26,687 nt of DNA from CBDHHC01 sp050633205 (GCA_050633205.1 JBOEGA010000109.1:1-26687), one strand, 5' to 3'. Counted from the stretch's first letter, positions 1 to 8,397 are shown. Notes: a model not told the origin generated them from the sequence alone. Numbers and translations: made by a program.

Positions 1-384
1 CTCCACACCGGCGACGTCGGCAGCTTCGATGCCGACGGTTTCCTCACCCTCCGGGACCGATCGAAGGACCTGATCATCTCCGGTGGATACAATATCTACC
101 CCAAAGAAGTCGAACTGGTTCTTGATGAAATTTCAGGTGTCCTGGAATCCGCTGTCATCGGCATTCAGCACCCGGACTTCGGAGAAGGCGTTGTCGGTGT
201 AATCGTCAAAAACGGAACCTCAGACATCTCTGAAGAAACAGTCATGGCTGCAATAACAGAAGCAAACGCCCTCGCACGCTTCAAACAGCCAAAACGTATT
301 TTCTTCGTGGATGAGCTACCCAGAAACACAATGGGCAAAGTACAGAAAAACATACTTCGTGACCAGTTTGCAGGAACCTTCTGA
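1..384 (+). CDS. Malonyl-CoA synthetase-like AMP-dependent ligase, C-terminal part
   Basis: This is the last 127 residues of an acyl-CoA synthetase of the ANL superfamily; the start lies left of the window. The reading frame is open from base 1 and ends in TGA. Visible motifs are TGD near the start, the hinge/A8 stretch KDLIISGGYNIYPKEVE (residues about 27-43), and the A10 region ending in LPRNTMGKVQKN, whose lysine is the catalytic lysine in this family. The wording GYNIYPKEVE and MGKVQKN fits malonyl-CoA synthetases (MatB type), which make malonyl-CoA from malonate, CoA and ATP in the cytosol. Another short or medium acyl-CoA ligase cannot be excluded without the N-terminal substrate pocket. 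The next gene is convergent. Confidence 0.85.
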   Translation, partial: LHTGDVGSFDADGFLTLRDRSKDLIISGGYNIYPKEVELVLDEISGVLESAVIGIQHPDFGEGVVGVIVKNGTSDISEETVMAAITEANALARFKQPKRIFFVDELPRNTMGKVQKNILRDQFAGTF

Positions 385-451
385 TTGTCTCCCCTGCACA
401 AAAAAATGCTCGCTGCATTACACAATGCAATAAATTCGTACGCAGAAATAT

Positions 452-478
452 CGGCAGAGACATTCTCTTCTCTTGCCG
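452..478. terminator. Possible hairpin between convergent genes
   Basis: Arms CGGCA (452-456) and TGCCG (474-478) are extended by GAGA (457-460) pairing with TCTC (469-472), with one bulged base. It lies between the end of the acyl-CoA ligase gene and the end of the convergent membrane-protein gene, where a shared terminator would be expected. There is no good T run on either side, so this is weak. Confidence 0.3.
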
Positions 479-555
479 GTATTTTGGGACAAACTCTGAC
501 TTTTTCTTACTTACTAAAATCAAAATATTTTATCTATCATAAGTTTATTATCTTT

Positions 556-1401
556 TCAGCAGCGGGGTATAGGAAAAACCTTTGTTCCCACATCAGAGAA
601 GCATTGAGAAAGCTTCTTCCTGTCTATAATCTGTTTTTCAAGACTGCAGGACACAAATTTCTCGAACTGTTCATAAATTTTTCTTCGGTCATGCCTTATC
701 GATTTCTTATTAGATTTACATCGCCTGTGTTGAATATACTTCTTACTTACTTCAAAGTGACGCTTCATTGGACCGCCAACCGTATTTCTAATTAACTCAA
801 AATCCAAAGCATTACTATTCGCTTGAGCTGATATTCTCTCATAATAATTGAGAACTTGACGCAAAGCTTCCTCTTCATCTTCAGGGGGCTTAGCAGGAAT
901 AACTATTTCTTCATCCACATAGTAAAAAATATTTTTTTTACTCTTGATTAGTATCTCAGATGACCCCTGCATCAACATATTAACTGTCTGGCTTTTTTTA
1001 AAATTCTCAATTTGACTTTTATTTGATTGACTTAGCAACCTGTTTTGCTCAACAAGTAATACGGCCCCCAGAAAAACAGAAATTGCACTAAAAAGTGCTA
1101 AGCTATTGTGAAGTACTTTTTTATAGAATCTGCCCCAAATTCTCCTGGACACTTTAGCACTGTTCTTAGCAGCGTCTTTTTCTTTCTCTCTAAGCTCCTC
1201 ACTTATTAATTTTACTTGTCTGTACAAAAAGAATAACGAAGGCGAAACAACGACAATAAAAAACGCACCAAATATAAAACGAACAGTATAGACAGTATCA
1301 ATATTTGCAATTAAATACCCTCCTAAAAAAATAATAAATCCCCAGAGCATAAATCCAATTACAAAAAAATATAATTCTTCTTCTTTAAATATCCTAAACA
1401 C
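556..1401 (-). CDS. AT-rich membrane protein, DUF4760-like
   Basis: Protein of 281 residues. Hydrophobic segments lie at about residues 9-31, 38-60 and 100-120. The region after the third segment contains NYYERIS, LDFELIRNT and then a YIQHRR stretch. This order resembles the soluble part of DUF4760-type membrane proteins, but I did not run a profile, so the family call is tentative. The function is unknown. The N-terminus is a plausible ATG (MFRIFKEEE). The tail is basic and cysteine-containing. The DNA is visibly richer in A+T than the genes around it, with many A and T runs, which suggests lateral acquisition. It stands alone: the next leftward gene starts well upstream, and no operon partner is seen. 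Confidence 0.7.
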   Translation of the reverse strand: MFRIFKEEELYFFVIGFMLWGFIIFLGGYLIANIDTVYTVRFIFGAFFIVVVSPSLFFLYRQVKLISEELREKEKDAAKNSAKVSRRIWGRFYKKVLHNSLALFSAISVFLGAVLLVEQNRLLSQSNKSQIENFKKSQTVNMLMQGSSEILIKSKKNIFYYVDEEIVIPAKPPEDEEEALRQVLNYYERISAQANSNALDFELIRNTVGGPMKRHFEVSKKYIQHRRCKSNKKSIRHDRRKIYEQFEKFVSCSLEKQIIDRKKLSQCFSDVGTKVFPIPRC

Positions 1402-1606
1402 AACAAACCTCTAAGCAAATATTTTTTTTGAAAATTAGGGCTGTAAAATCACGCCCTCAAAATAGAGGTTATGACAACAAATAAATTTTTCCATTTTTGG
1501 AATAAAACATCAACTTCACCACACAATATGCTGGAAAACGTTACCTGCAGCTAATTTGCTGGTTAGCGACATCAGTATAGGATATGTATGTACTGGCAGA
1601 GCCCCC

Positions 1607-2323
1607 CTACCGTGCCAACATCCTCTTAACCTCCGGATAAATCCTCCTGACCCACAGGGAATACATTTTCCCTGATGGATGAAGGTCATCATGCGCAACT
1701 AACGAGGACCCAGTGCGCTCTGAAATATCAGTGATATTGATAAACCTCACACCTTTTTTACGACAGATCTCTCTGGCAATTCTGTTGTAATATTTCAGCT
1801 CTCTTGTGATTTTCCTGGGGTCGCCCCGGCGCCCGAAAGGTGTAGCAGCATAGTTCGGGATCGACACCACAAACACTCTTTTTCTCTTCCCCCTGGCCAG
1901 GTGAATTGCAATATCCAGCAGTTTTGGAAATTCCTCGCGAAAATAATGCAGCGGATACCCTCTATATTGATTATTCACTCCAATCAGCAGCGAAACCAGA
2001 TCATATTTACGGTTCATATTTATACTGGAAACTGCACCAAGCAATTCATCTGTCGTCCAGCCGGTTGTTGCAATGATTTTCGGACGATGCACAGGAACAT
2101 GGTTCCTCAGAGCCCGGACAAGCTGAACTGGCCACCTCTGATGAGAAGGCACTCCTTCACCAATCGTATAGGAGTCCCCCAGCGCGAGATAACTGTATGG
2201 CTCCATCCACACGGCAGGACCGGGGTCATCTGCTTTGGCAGACAGGCATAACATGAAAAAGATGACTGTGATTTTCAGAGAATGCCCCAGCATTTCCAAT
2301 AGTTTTTTTCTTATTATCTTCAT
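1607..2323 (-). CDS. SGNH/GDSL hydrolase, secreted
   Basis: Counting from the ATG at 2323 the product has 238 residues. A signal peptide (hydrophobic stretch about 17-28) is followed by the SGNH blocks: LALGDSYTIGEG with nucleophile Ser51, IGVNNQ with the block III Asn about 117, and DDLHPSG with the catalytic Asp/His pair (His about 215). The family hydrolyses esters (lipids, acyl groups on glycans) outside the cytoplasm; the substrate cannot be told. A TTG nine bases upstream would add MGN. I prefer the ATG because a GGGGA precedes it, although the spacing is short. It stands alone, with the GNAT gene upstream separated by about 130 bases. Confidence 0.85.
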   Translation of the reverse strand: MKIIRKKLLEMLGHSLKITVIFFMLCLSAKADDPGPAVWMEPYSYLALGDSYTIGEGVPSHQRWPVQLVRALRNHVPVHRPKIIATTGWTTDELLGAVSSINMNRKYDLVSLLIGVNNQYRGYPLHYFREEFPKLLDIAIHLARGKRKRVFVVSIPNYAATPFGRRGDPRKITRELKYYNRIAREICRKKGVRFINITDISERTGSSLVAHDDLHPSGKMYSLWVRRIYPEVKRMLAR

Positions 2324-2402
2324 GTTCCCCAAATAATGTTGCTATACAAATCATCCTCAACCTCTGCTATAATAAAGGAAAACTTGTGGTAAAGAAGAAC
2401 AC

Positions 2403-2423
2403 AAAAAATTGATCATGCGATCA
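2403..2423 (-). terminator. Weak intrinsic terminator after the GNAT gene
   Basis: Read leftward, TGATC (2423-2419) and GATCA (2414-2410) form a 5-bp stem with a GCAT loop, followed by A and six T residues. It lies about 30 bases past the GNAT stop codon. The stem is short, hence low confidence. Confidence 0.35.
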
Positions 2424-2451
2424 CATTTTCGCGAGACACCAGAAGCCGCAC

Positions 2452-2931
2452 CTAGTCTTCAAGTAGCTTTTTAAACTGATCACTGACCAGTGCGTGTGCA
2501 ACGACCTTCTCATGCGTCGCCCCAAGTTCTTTGTAAAGCGAATGTGCTCCCTTATTCCACTTCTGGGACATCCACCAGACATACGTATAACCCAGAGCAT
2601 CAGCTTGCTTTGCCACAGCTTTCATTAATGCACTCGCAACACCTTTGCGTCTATGGCTACCTGAGACACAGATATCCGTCACATATAATCCGCGCTCAGC
2701 ATATCCACTTTCATAGGTCCCGTGATAAAAAACAAAACCAACAACTTCCTCATCAAGCTCCGCAACCAGTGTTTTAATAGGAGAGTCTTCTCCAAAAACA
2801 TCCTGCTGCACAGATTGCGCGGTAAACAATCCCGGCGGATCCCCGTGCAAATCATTGATCTCGGTTACAAGAGCTAAAATAGAATCCGCATCCCTTTGTT
2901 CAGGCGGTCTTATTGTAATTTCCTCACTCAT
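2452..2931 (-). CDS. GNAT-family N-acetyltransferase
   Basis: A 159-residue single-domain GNAT protein, the usual length. Motif A is visible as RRKGVASALM (residues about 94-103), the pyrophosphate-binding loop for acetyl-CoA. The preceding strand LYVTDICV and the later NKGAHSLYKELGA (motif B region) complete the fold. The substrate, an amine on a small molecule or protein, is unknown. Its ATG overlaps the end of the upstream nucleoside deoxyribosyltransferase-like gene by 8 bases, so the two are probably co-transcribed and translationally coupled. A functional link is only suggested by that coupling. Confidence 0.88.
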   Translation of the reverse strand: MSEEITIRPPEQRDADSILALVTEINDLHGDPPGLFTAQSVQQDVFGEDSPIKTLVAELDEEVVGFVFYHGTYESGYAERGLYVTDICVSGSHRRKGVASALMKAVAKQADALGYTYVWWMSQKWNKGAHSLYKELGATHEKVVAHALVSDQFKKLLED

Positions 2932-3508
2932 TTCTGCAAATCTTTACCGCCTCCTGCAGACATTGCTCAAAACCTGCCAGATCAGCCTGCTCACTTCCCG
3001 GTTCGGATGAATGCTTTACAACCTGACTACCCGCTTCAGTTATCGCAATCTCAATCATAAGATTCTCCGACAGATCAAAGGCCTCAACATCTGTATTCCT
3101 CAAAAAATCTGCATCAAACCTGTTCTCACTGGTACATTTATAATAATGTTCCATTCTCTCGGCATAGTTTAAAACCACATTTGTATACCCAAGCACAGGC
3201 TTCCCCTGCGCTTTCATATACCCGGCCTCAAAAGCCGTTCCCACATCCATACTAACACTTCGAAATGGCGTCAAATTGGCGATAACAAGATCACATTCAT
3301 CCATCATCTTTTCCAGATGCAAATAAATACCCCTTGCCTTGTCAAAGGGCGACGCCTGCTCCTCAATACCTGCCTCCCCATCAAGAGGAAATACCCCTGA
3401 AAACCCGTATTGAGCACACATATCCTTCTTCCGCTCACCAATATCTTTTGCATTAGGATAAAAAACATCAGGTCCGGCAAGATAAATGCGCTTCTGATAA
3501 GTTGACAT
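2924..3508 (-). CDS. Nucleoside 2-deoxyribosyltransferase-like protein
   Basis: The product has 194 residues from the ATG at 3508 (MSTYQKRIYLAGPDVFYP). A GAGGG about 10 bases upstream supports this start over an in-frame one 36 bases earlier. Family hallmarks are the N-terminal strand IYLAGPDVF, the segment DECDLVIANLTPFR, and VGTAFEAGYMKAQGKPVLGY, where the Glu of FEAGYM is the expected nucleophile. The family cleaves or exchanges the N-glycosidic bond of (deoxy)nucleosides or nucleotides in the cytosol, acting in salvage or nucleotide clean-up. It may act on nucleoside monophosphates (DNPH1-like) instead of transferring sugars. The gene overlaps the GNAT gene downstream and is divergent from the TfoX-like gene. 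Confidence 0.87.
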   Translation of the reverse strand: MSTYQKRIYLAGPDVFYPNAKDIGERKKDMCAQYGFSGVFPLDGEAGIEEQASPFDKARGIYLHLEKMMDECDLVIANLTPFRSVSMDVGTAFEAGYMKAQGKPVLGYTNVVLNYAERMEHYYKCTSENRFDADFLRNTDVEAFDLSENLMIEIAITEAGSQVVKHSSEPGSEQADLAGFEQCLQEAVKICRNE

Positions 3509-3709
3509 GACTGAATAACCCTCGACTGTAAATCCTGCTCTCAAGAATGCATGGAATTAATATTAGAGACAAGATGACATAAACTAAAAACGTATCAGGC
3601 TAAACCAGTTGCAAATACCCGGAACAACAAGAATCTCCTGCCTGCCATAGCAAGAGGTATAATAGTAAACCATACCTGTTTCATAACTTCCGGTGCTTGA
3701 TTTTACACC

Positions 3710-3718
3710 TGATATAAT
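3710..3718 (+). promoter_or_regulatory. Extended -10 promoter candidate for the TfoX-like gene
   Basis: A perfect TATAAT at 3713-3718 is preceded by TG one base upstream (extended -10). No good -35 is seen at the right distance. It lies about 60 bases before the ATG at 3777. Confidence 0.4.
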
Positions 3719-3776
3719 CCATCTTTTACAAAACCTGCGATTTCAGATACATCTCCGAAAATACAGGAGCCCCACT

Positions 3777-4103
3777 ATGCCATACGACCCGCACCTTGCA
3801 GACCTGATGCGTGAAGCGTTAGCAGATCGTCACGATATACAGGAAAAGAAAATGTTCGGCGGCTATTGCTGGATGCTGAATGGAAATATGTTATGTGGTG
3901 TTGAAGTCGGCCGTTATATGTTCCGTGTCGGCAAGGAGCAGGAAGCAGAAGCCCTCACCCGCCCAGGCACAGAACCAGTTGTTTTTAATGAACGTAAAAT
4001 GGGTGGAATAATATGGGTCAATGCCGATGAATGCCTTGATGCGGGAATAGAAGAATGGATCAGTTTTGCCAGTAACTTTGTCGGAGGATTACCACCCAAA
4101 TAG
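3777..4103 (+). CDS. TfoX N-terminal domain protein
   Basis: A 108-residue protein that is a lone TfoX_N domain. MFGGYCWMLNGNMLCGV (residues about 26-42) is the family signature, followed by a MFRVGKE strand, a GGIIWV strand and the C-terminal helix EEWISFASNFV. I chose the ATG at 3777 because AGGAG lies 8 bases upstream and the family begins near here; an upstream in-frame start would add 28 unrelated residues. In gamma-proteobacteria TfoX/Sxy activates competence genes, but isolated N-terminal domains like this one are of unknown function. It is monocistronic, divergent from the deoxyribosyltransferase-like gene and convergent with the next small gene. Confidence 0.85.
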   Translation: MPYDPHLADLMREALADRHDIQEKKMFGGYCWMLNGNMLCGVEVGRYMFRVGKEQEAEALTRPGTEPVVFNERKMGGIIWVNADECLDAGIEEWISFASNFVGGLPPK

Positions 4104-4149
4104 ACCCCGTAAAATAATAGTTTCACACACGGTCCCCTGAGCAAAAAGC

Positions 4150-4220
4150 ACACTGCTTCCCCGTCAAAAGAAAAAACAGGCCCTGAATGATAGCAGATCC
4201 TCACCTGCAAAAAGCAGTGT
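4150..4220 (-). terminator. Long-range inverted repeat between convergent genes
   Basis: ACACTGCTT (4150-4158) and AAGCAGTGT (4212-4220) are exact inverted 9-mers. Read leftward the second arm is followed by GC and five T residues, so it could end the small gene at 4248-4433. The loop of 53 bases is unusually long for an intrinsic terminator. Confidence 0.3.
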
Positions 4221-4247
4221 CCGGCACACAATGTAACAATTGAAAGC

Positions 4248-4433
4248 TTAACTGCTGTAAATCAGGATATAAGCAACAAACGCCCAGACACCCAGACCAA
4301 ATAAAAAACTGAAACTATAAGCAATCAATGTCCACAATGGATCTGGAGCAATTTCAGAAGAACACTGCTCCCGGGGCCTGAATAACCTCCTGCTGAACGC
4401 GGAAAGCATAAAAAATTCATAGCCTGTTTTCAT
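4248..4433 (-). CDS. Small single-pass membrane protein, unknown
   Basis: A 61-residue protein. The N-terminal half is polar and basic (residues 14-22 hold several Arg), and a hydrophobic segment of about 25 residues (34-58) runs almost to the C-terminus, implying a tail-anchored or single-pass protein. A good ribosome binding site (GAGGAA, 7 bases before the ATG) supports a real gene. No family is recognised. It stands alone: about 210 bases separate it from the flagellar-type gene upstream, and that gap is AT-rich with no other gene seen. Confidence 0.55.
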   Translation of the reverse strand: MKTGYEFFMLSAFSRRLFRPREQCSSEIAPDPLWTLIAYSFSFLFGLGVWAFVAYILIYSS

Positions 4434-4642
4434 TTATATGTTCCTCGGTTAAACAAGTAACCACTGAAAACAAACTAATACTCCATTTCAGTAGCTACAG
4501 CTAAACAAACGGCATGTAAAGAATCATAATATAACTACCAAAACACACGATAAATATTAATAAAACTTATAGATACAAAAAACTATACTTTACAATACAA
4601 ATCATAACCCCAATTTTAACCATAACATATAGGAAAAAAGAC

Positions 4643-4912
4643 TTATACACTTCCTCTTGTTTTCATAATATACCGCAGAACTGCAGCAACAGCCTTGTAA
4701 AGTTCCTCCGGAATCTCCTCATCCAGCGGAATATGACTTAAAGCCTGAGTAAGCAAAGGGTCCTCTTCAATCGGAATATCATGCTCCCGCGCCTTCTCAA
4801 TAATACGCCGGGCAACCTCCCCCTGCCCCTTTGCAGTAACATAAGGAGCATGTTCATGATCATAATGAAGAGCAACAGCCTTCTTCTGCATATCATCAGG
4901 GGAATTTGTCAT
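4643..4912 (-). CDS. Stand-alone FlhB C-terminal (export switch) domain protein
   Basis: An 89-residue protein matching only the cytoplasmic C-terminal domain of FlhB/YscU export-switch proteins. VALHYDHEHAPYVTAKGQG (residues about 13-31) matches the stretch that follows the autocleavage NPTH motif in full FlhB, and IPIEEDPLLTQALSHIPLDEEIPEELY matches the end of the domain. The membrane part and the NPTH site are absent, as in FlhX/YlqH-type proteins of other bacteria. It may substitute for or modulate cleaved FlhB during the hook-to-filament switch at the base of the flagellar export gate. It starts 12 bases after the FliK-like gene, a pairing that supports a flagellar role. Confidence 0.85.
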   Translation of the reverse strand: MTNSPDDMQKKAVALHYDHEHAPYVTAKGQGEVARRIIEKAREHDIPIEEDPLLTQALSHIPLDEEIPEELYKAVAAVLRYIMKTRGSV

Positions 4913-4924
4913 CCAGCTGCCCCC

Positions 4925-6379
4925 TCACATACTGCTGTCATAAAAATAGCCGGCACTATGGTGCTCATACTTGGTCCAGTCCATACGACGCCCTCTCATG
5001 ACCTGAAGACTGTCAACATCCAGTCCCTCTTCAGCCAGTCCCGCCCTCAACCTCTCGACACTTCCCTTCAGTAACTCTGAAAAATCTTTATCCTCTGACC
5101 AGACCGAAATGCGCAGCCCTTTCGGAGCCAGATGTATATGTGCATCAATTGCCCCGGTTTCCTCTGTATCCATCGCCATATCAATAGACCAGCCACGCCC
5201 ATGCCCGGATTTATCATGCTCCGGATGCTGCCCATCCCTTGTAACTCTCAAACCAATTATAGCAGTCTGGTTAGGCGCAAGTGCCAGTGGCAACTCCATA
5301 TTAAACTGCAGCTTCGCATTCTCTCCACTTTGAATATGATCTCCATCGGCTTGCGGTAGCGATGCTATCTGAAGTAATTTTATGCGTGAAAGCCCCTCGA
5401 TAACCTGCTCCAGAAGTTTACTGGCAAAAACATTCGGCTGCTCTGCCTTTGGCAGAACGGCAGCCTTTTGCCCAAGCACAGCCCCGTCTCGTTCCGGCAA
5501 AGGCGGGACATTCCCTGAAACAGTATGTGAAGCAGATGAAACTTTTACTCCAGAACTTCTTAGCAAAGTTCCAAGCTCCACCAGCTTCCCTTTCAAATCA
5601 ATGCCTTCTGTTAATTTACCTGCCAGCCCTCTATCAGCCCCTTCCGCGCCTGCAGCTCCTCCCCTGATCCCCTCCGGAACTGCTTTTGCATCATGAAAAA
5701 CACCACTGGCTTTTACGACCTGCTTTACAGCCTGAGCAGTAACATCCGAAGTTAACCTCAACCCAAGTATCTGCCTGGCTACATCTGCAATTGCCTTTTC
5801 ACTCTGTGGTGAGGCCTGCACTGAACCACCAGACACAACAGATGATAGGCTTGAAAAGACTCCGGACAATGAGTTTTGCTTGATTGCAGCATCATGACGG
5901 TGAGGAGCCAGAACTTTCTCTGATGTTCCACTAAAAGCTTGATGTCCCTGAATAACCTGGGAAGCTGGCGATACAGCACCACTGCCTTTCGGCAGCACAG
6001 CTCTCCCCTCTTTGGCAAGCAGGCTGACCAGCGAAGCACTATCGCCACCTTTACCCACAATCACAGGTTTGCTTTTCCCCGCCCCTTCATTTGTAACGGC
6101 AGGCTTCACATAAAGTTCCTGACTGTCAGGAGCCGCCTGCAGAACCCATTTGGAACCGGGAGAAAAGGGAGAAACATCGGAGAAGTTAAGCGTAACAGCC
6201 ACCGGACCACCGGGAGGTCCAGCCTGAAAAGCAACAGAAGTTGCAGTTAGTACCTTCAAAACCTGAAGGTTAATTGTCCCTTCCGCCTTCAGTAATTGAG
6301 ACAAAACCTTAGCACCACCTGAGGATACAGTATTCACCGCAGCAGTAGCTGGAACTGGTTTTATATCAATTGGGCTCAT
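4925..6379 (-). CDS. FliK-like flagellar hook-length control protein
   Basis: Counted from the ATG at 6379 the protein has 484 residues. Most of it is low-complexity Ala/Ser/Val/Gly-rich sequence, as in FliK rulers. The C-terminal about 110 residues carry the hook-length-control domain: LPLALAPNQTAIIGLRVTRDG, IDAHIHLAPKGLRISVW, and a helix ending in LAEEGLDVDSLQVMRGRR. FliK measures the hook and triggers the substrate switch by contacting FlhB; the very next gene encodes an FlhB C-terminal domain. An in-frame TTG at 6418 would add 13 residues. The MSPIDIKP start looks more natural, but neither has a strong ribosome site. The thermonuclease-like gene upstream ends 60 bases before. Confidence 0.78.
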   Translation of the reverse strand: MSPIDIKPVPATAAVNTVSSGGAKVLSQLLKAEGTINLQVLKVLTATSVAFQAGPPGGPVAVTLNFSDVSPFSPGSKWVLQAAPDSQELYVKPAVTNEGAGKSKPVIVGKGGDSASLVSLLAKEGRAVLPKGSGAVSPASQVIQGHQAFSGTSEKVLAPHRHDAAIKQNSLSGVFSSLSSVVSGGSVQASPQSEKAIADVARQILGLRLTSDVTAQAVKQVVKASGVFHDAKAVPEGIRGGAAGAEGADRGLAGKLTEGIDLKGKLVELGTLLRSSGVKVSSASHTVSGNVPPLPERDGAVLGQKAAVLPKAEQPNVFASKLLEQVIEGLSRIKLLQIASLPQADGDHIQSGENAKLQFNMELPLALAPNQTAIIGLRVTRDGQHPEHDKSGHGRGWSIDMAMDTEETGAIDAHIHLAPKGLRISVWSEDKDFSELLKGSVERLRAGLAEEGLDVDSLQVMRGRRMDWTKYEHHSAGYFYDSSM

Positions 6380-6439
6380 ATAATCCGGGCATTCCTTGAA
6401 GAAGTTAACAATCTCCAAACAACCCTATCATATCAACTC

Positions 6440-7282
6440 TTACCAATCGGTTGATACGGTAACCCCACCTTGCCCGGGCTTTTTTCCATTCCCGATAAAT
6501 TCAATAATATCAGGGTTCTTAACTTCAATAAGAGGCCCGTTGCGTAATTGCACCCAACCTCTCACACGCACCATCCGCCCCTTGAAACTGGACAGGGAAA
6601 GTCCCTTCTCCGTAAAGCGCTTCCAGGAACTCCTTGATATTTTAACTGTAAAATCACGCCGCCAGTCCTTGCCAAAATTCAGATACACCCGCCCCTTCAC
6701 GGCAACAGCATCCGCAACTTTACCCTCAACAACCTGAAACCTGTCCACCAGCCGCATAAGCTTCCACACATCCTTGGCAGACCTGATACCAAAGGCCTCA
6801 TACTTCCATAGCCCCCGGTTCGAACGCCTGGCCTCCCCTTCCACATCCAGCAACTGCCTGATACATTCAGACTTGTAATTAATCGGCGAAACCCTGGCAA
6901 AACCATCCTCAACAAGCTTCTTCTGCACCCAGACTTTCTTTCCTTTTACAACCGCATAGATATAGGCAGGCCAGATACCATATCTGTCCCTCCGCATATC
7001 TCTGTGATGAAGCTGAATATTCTTTCCGGTCAGCAATGACTTGATTTTGCTGATACTATCCACACTGCCCCGCCAGTTTCTCTTCTCTGAAACCTCATCT
7101 GGGACAAAGGGCAAAATCACTCCGGCCAGACGGACAGTCCGGTTATCGGATAGAATCAGCGTACCGTAATCAGAGACATCAAGAACCTGCGCCTTGCTTT
7201 CCGAGTATTTATGGACACAAGCATAAACAATAAGATTTTGAAAAAAAGCCAGAGAAAAAATCAGACAGAATAAACGTGGCAT
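6440..7282 (-). CDS. Thermonuclease-like exported protein, catalytic residues missing
   Basis: A 280-residue protein with an N-terminal signal sequence (hydrophobic residues 4-21, Cys22 a possible lipidation site). It has a staphylococcal-nuclease fold (residues about 30-165) and a C-terminal OB-like extension (about 175-270: VRVRGWV, NGPLIEV). Compared with the S. aureus enzyme, Arg35 is kept (VRLAGV, Arg51). The Asp40-Thr41-Pro-Glu43 site reads I-L-P-F, Arg87 in the YGR segment reads YGI, and the usual DGDT reads DYGT. It is therefore probably not a nuclease and may bind nucleic acid or protein in the periplasm. Its ATG overlaps the glycosyltransferase stop by one base (TGATG), so the two are coupled. 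Confidence 0.82.
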   Translation of the reverse strand: MPRLFCLIFSLAFFQNLIVYACVHKYSESKAQVLDVSDYGTLILSDNRTVRLAGVILPFVPDEVSEKRNWRGSVDSISKIKSLLTGKNIQLHHRDMRRDRYGIWPAYIYAVVKGKKVWVQKKLVEDGFARVSPINYKSECIRQLLDVEGEARRSNRGLWKYEAFGIRSAKDVWKLMRLVDRFQVVEGKVADAVAVKGRVYLNFGKDWRRDFTVKISRSSWKRFTEKGLSLSSFKGRMVRVRGWVQLRNGPLIEVKNPDIIEFIGNGKKPGQGGVTVSTDW

Positions 7283-8397
7283 CAGGAATAACGCTGCACC
7301 ATCAATGGGGCATATACATGCTCAAAATATAAAGCTGAAATTGTGGACCAGTCATACTCATGAGCTGTATCAACTCCCATCACTGCCAGCTTGGAAACCA
7401 GATCTTCATCACCAAAAATTTCCAGAACTTTATTCGCAATTCCGTTACTGTCTTCAACATCAGCCAGCAAACCGTTCAATGGATCCTCAATAACATCCGC
7501 AGCCATCCCCATTCGGGTAGACACAACCGGAACACCACATGCCATACTTTCAAGCAAAGCATTAGGCCCCCCATCCTCCCGCGAAGTGATGACATAACTG
7601 TCAAGGCAGGCATAACAGTCTCTGATTTCCTGATAGGGATCAATCATATGATGGCTGTAGGAAACTCCTATACGGTCAAGCCCCTGTTTAACATAGCCCC
7701 TCGCTGGTCCCGTTAAAAGTACATGCAGGTTAGATATCTTTCCGGAAAGCTTATCAACCGCCTCAAGAAAAACATCCGGACCTTTGGCAAAGTCAGGCTG
7801 ATCACCATCTCCCCACCCAAGACCGTCCTTTTGAAATGATCCTATACAGAAAGCCTCTTCAGGTATTGCAAACTTTTGACGAAGCGAAGCCCGCTCTTCT
7901 ACAGAAGCAGGAAAAAACGAATTAAGATCAACACCGAGAGGAATAAATATCAGCTTATCTTCGCGAACACCCCATTCGGTAAACCGCTTGAACATAACCT
8001 CATTCGTAACCACCACGCGGTTCAGGTCTTCTGAATATTTAATGACTTCTTCAATTTCTGGAAATTCGTCAGTATCATCACCATGAAAAATGGTAGCCAC
8101 AAGCCAGTTATGATCATTGGACCGGCTTCCGATATGATGCAGAAGACTGGCGGTATCCGCAAAATGGACAATATCCCCCTTAACTCTGGGAGGCTTATCC
8201 GATAGCTGCGCTTTCATTCCCAGCTTCTGCATACGCCGGGTAATATAATAACCGGTCCAGTCGGATGACCACCCGTTCTGCGGCACGACATAGTGCAACA
8301 TCGGCTGACTGGATTCGACAAAAAGATGCTGAAATTCACGAAACATCAGGCTATAACGGCTGGCTTTTTGCTTTAGAAGCAATGAATTAGAGCGCAT
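7282..8397 (-). CDS. Glycosyltransferase, GT-B fold, family 4-like
   Basis: A 371-residue protein. The C-terminal nucleotide-sugar domain is clear: a LHVLLTGPARG strand, SYVITSREDGGPNALLESMA (residues about 271-290, the donor-binding motif of retaining GT4 enzymes, with Asp where Glu is usual at the first position), then CGVPVVST and NGLLADVED. The N-terminal half (HYVVPQNGWSSDWTGYYITRRM, HGDDTDEFPEIEEV) is the acceptor side. No membrane segment or signal is seen, so it is cytosolic or peripheral. Donor and acceptor cannot be named; possibilities are flagellin or surface-glycan modification. The gene lies about 105 bases downstream of the NusG-family gene and overlaps the next gene by one base. 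Confidence 0.87.
   Translation of the reverse strand: MRSNSLLLKQKASRYSLMFREFQHLFVESSQPMLHYVVPQNGWSSDWTGYYITRRMQKLGMKAQLSDKPPRVKGDIVHFADTASLLHHIGSRSNDHNWLVATIFHGDDTDEFPEIEEVIKYSEDLNRVVVTNEVMFKRFTEWGVREDKLIFIPLGVDLNSFFPASVEERASLRQKFAIPEEAFCIGSFQKDGLGWGDGDQPDFAKGPDVFLEAVDKLSGKISNLHVLLTGPARGYVKQGLDRIGVSYSHHMIDPYQEIRDCYACLDSYVITSREDGGPNALLESMACGVPVVSTRMGMAADVIEDPLNGLLADVEDSNGIANKVLEIFGDEDLVSKLAVMGVDTAHEYDWSTISALYFEHVYAPLMVQRYS

Noticed and set aside
1441..6660. 15-base exact repeat CTGTAAAATCACGCC at 1441-1455 and 6646-6660
   Set aside because: One copy is inside a coding region and the flanks differ. A match of this length is expected about once by chance in a window this size.
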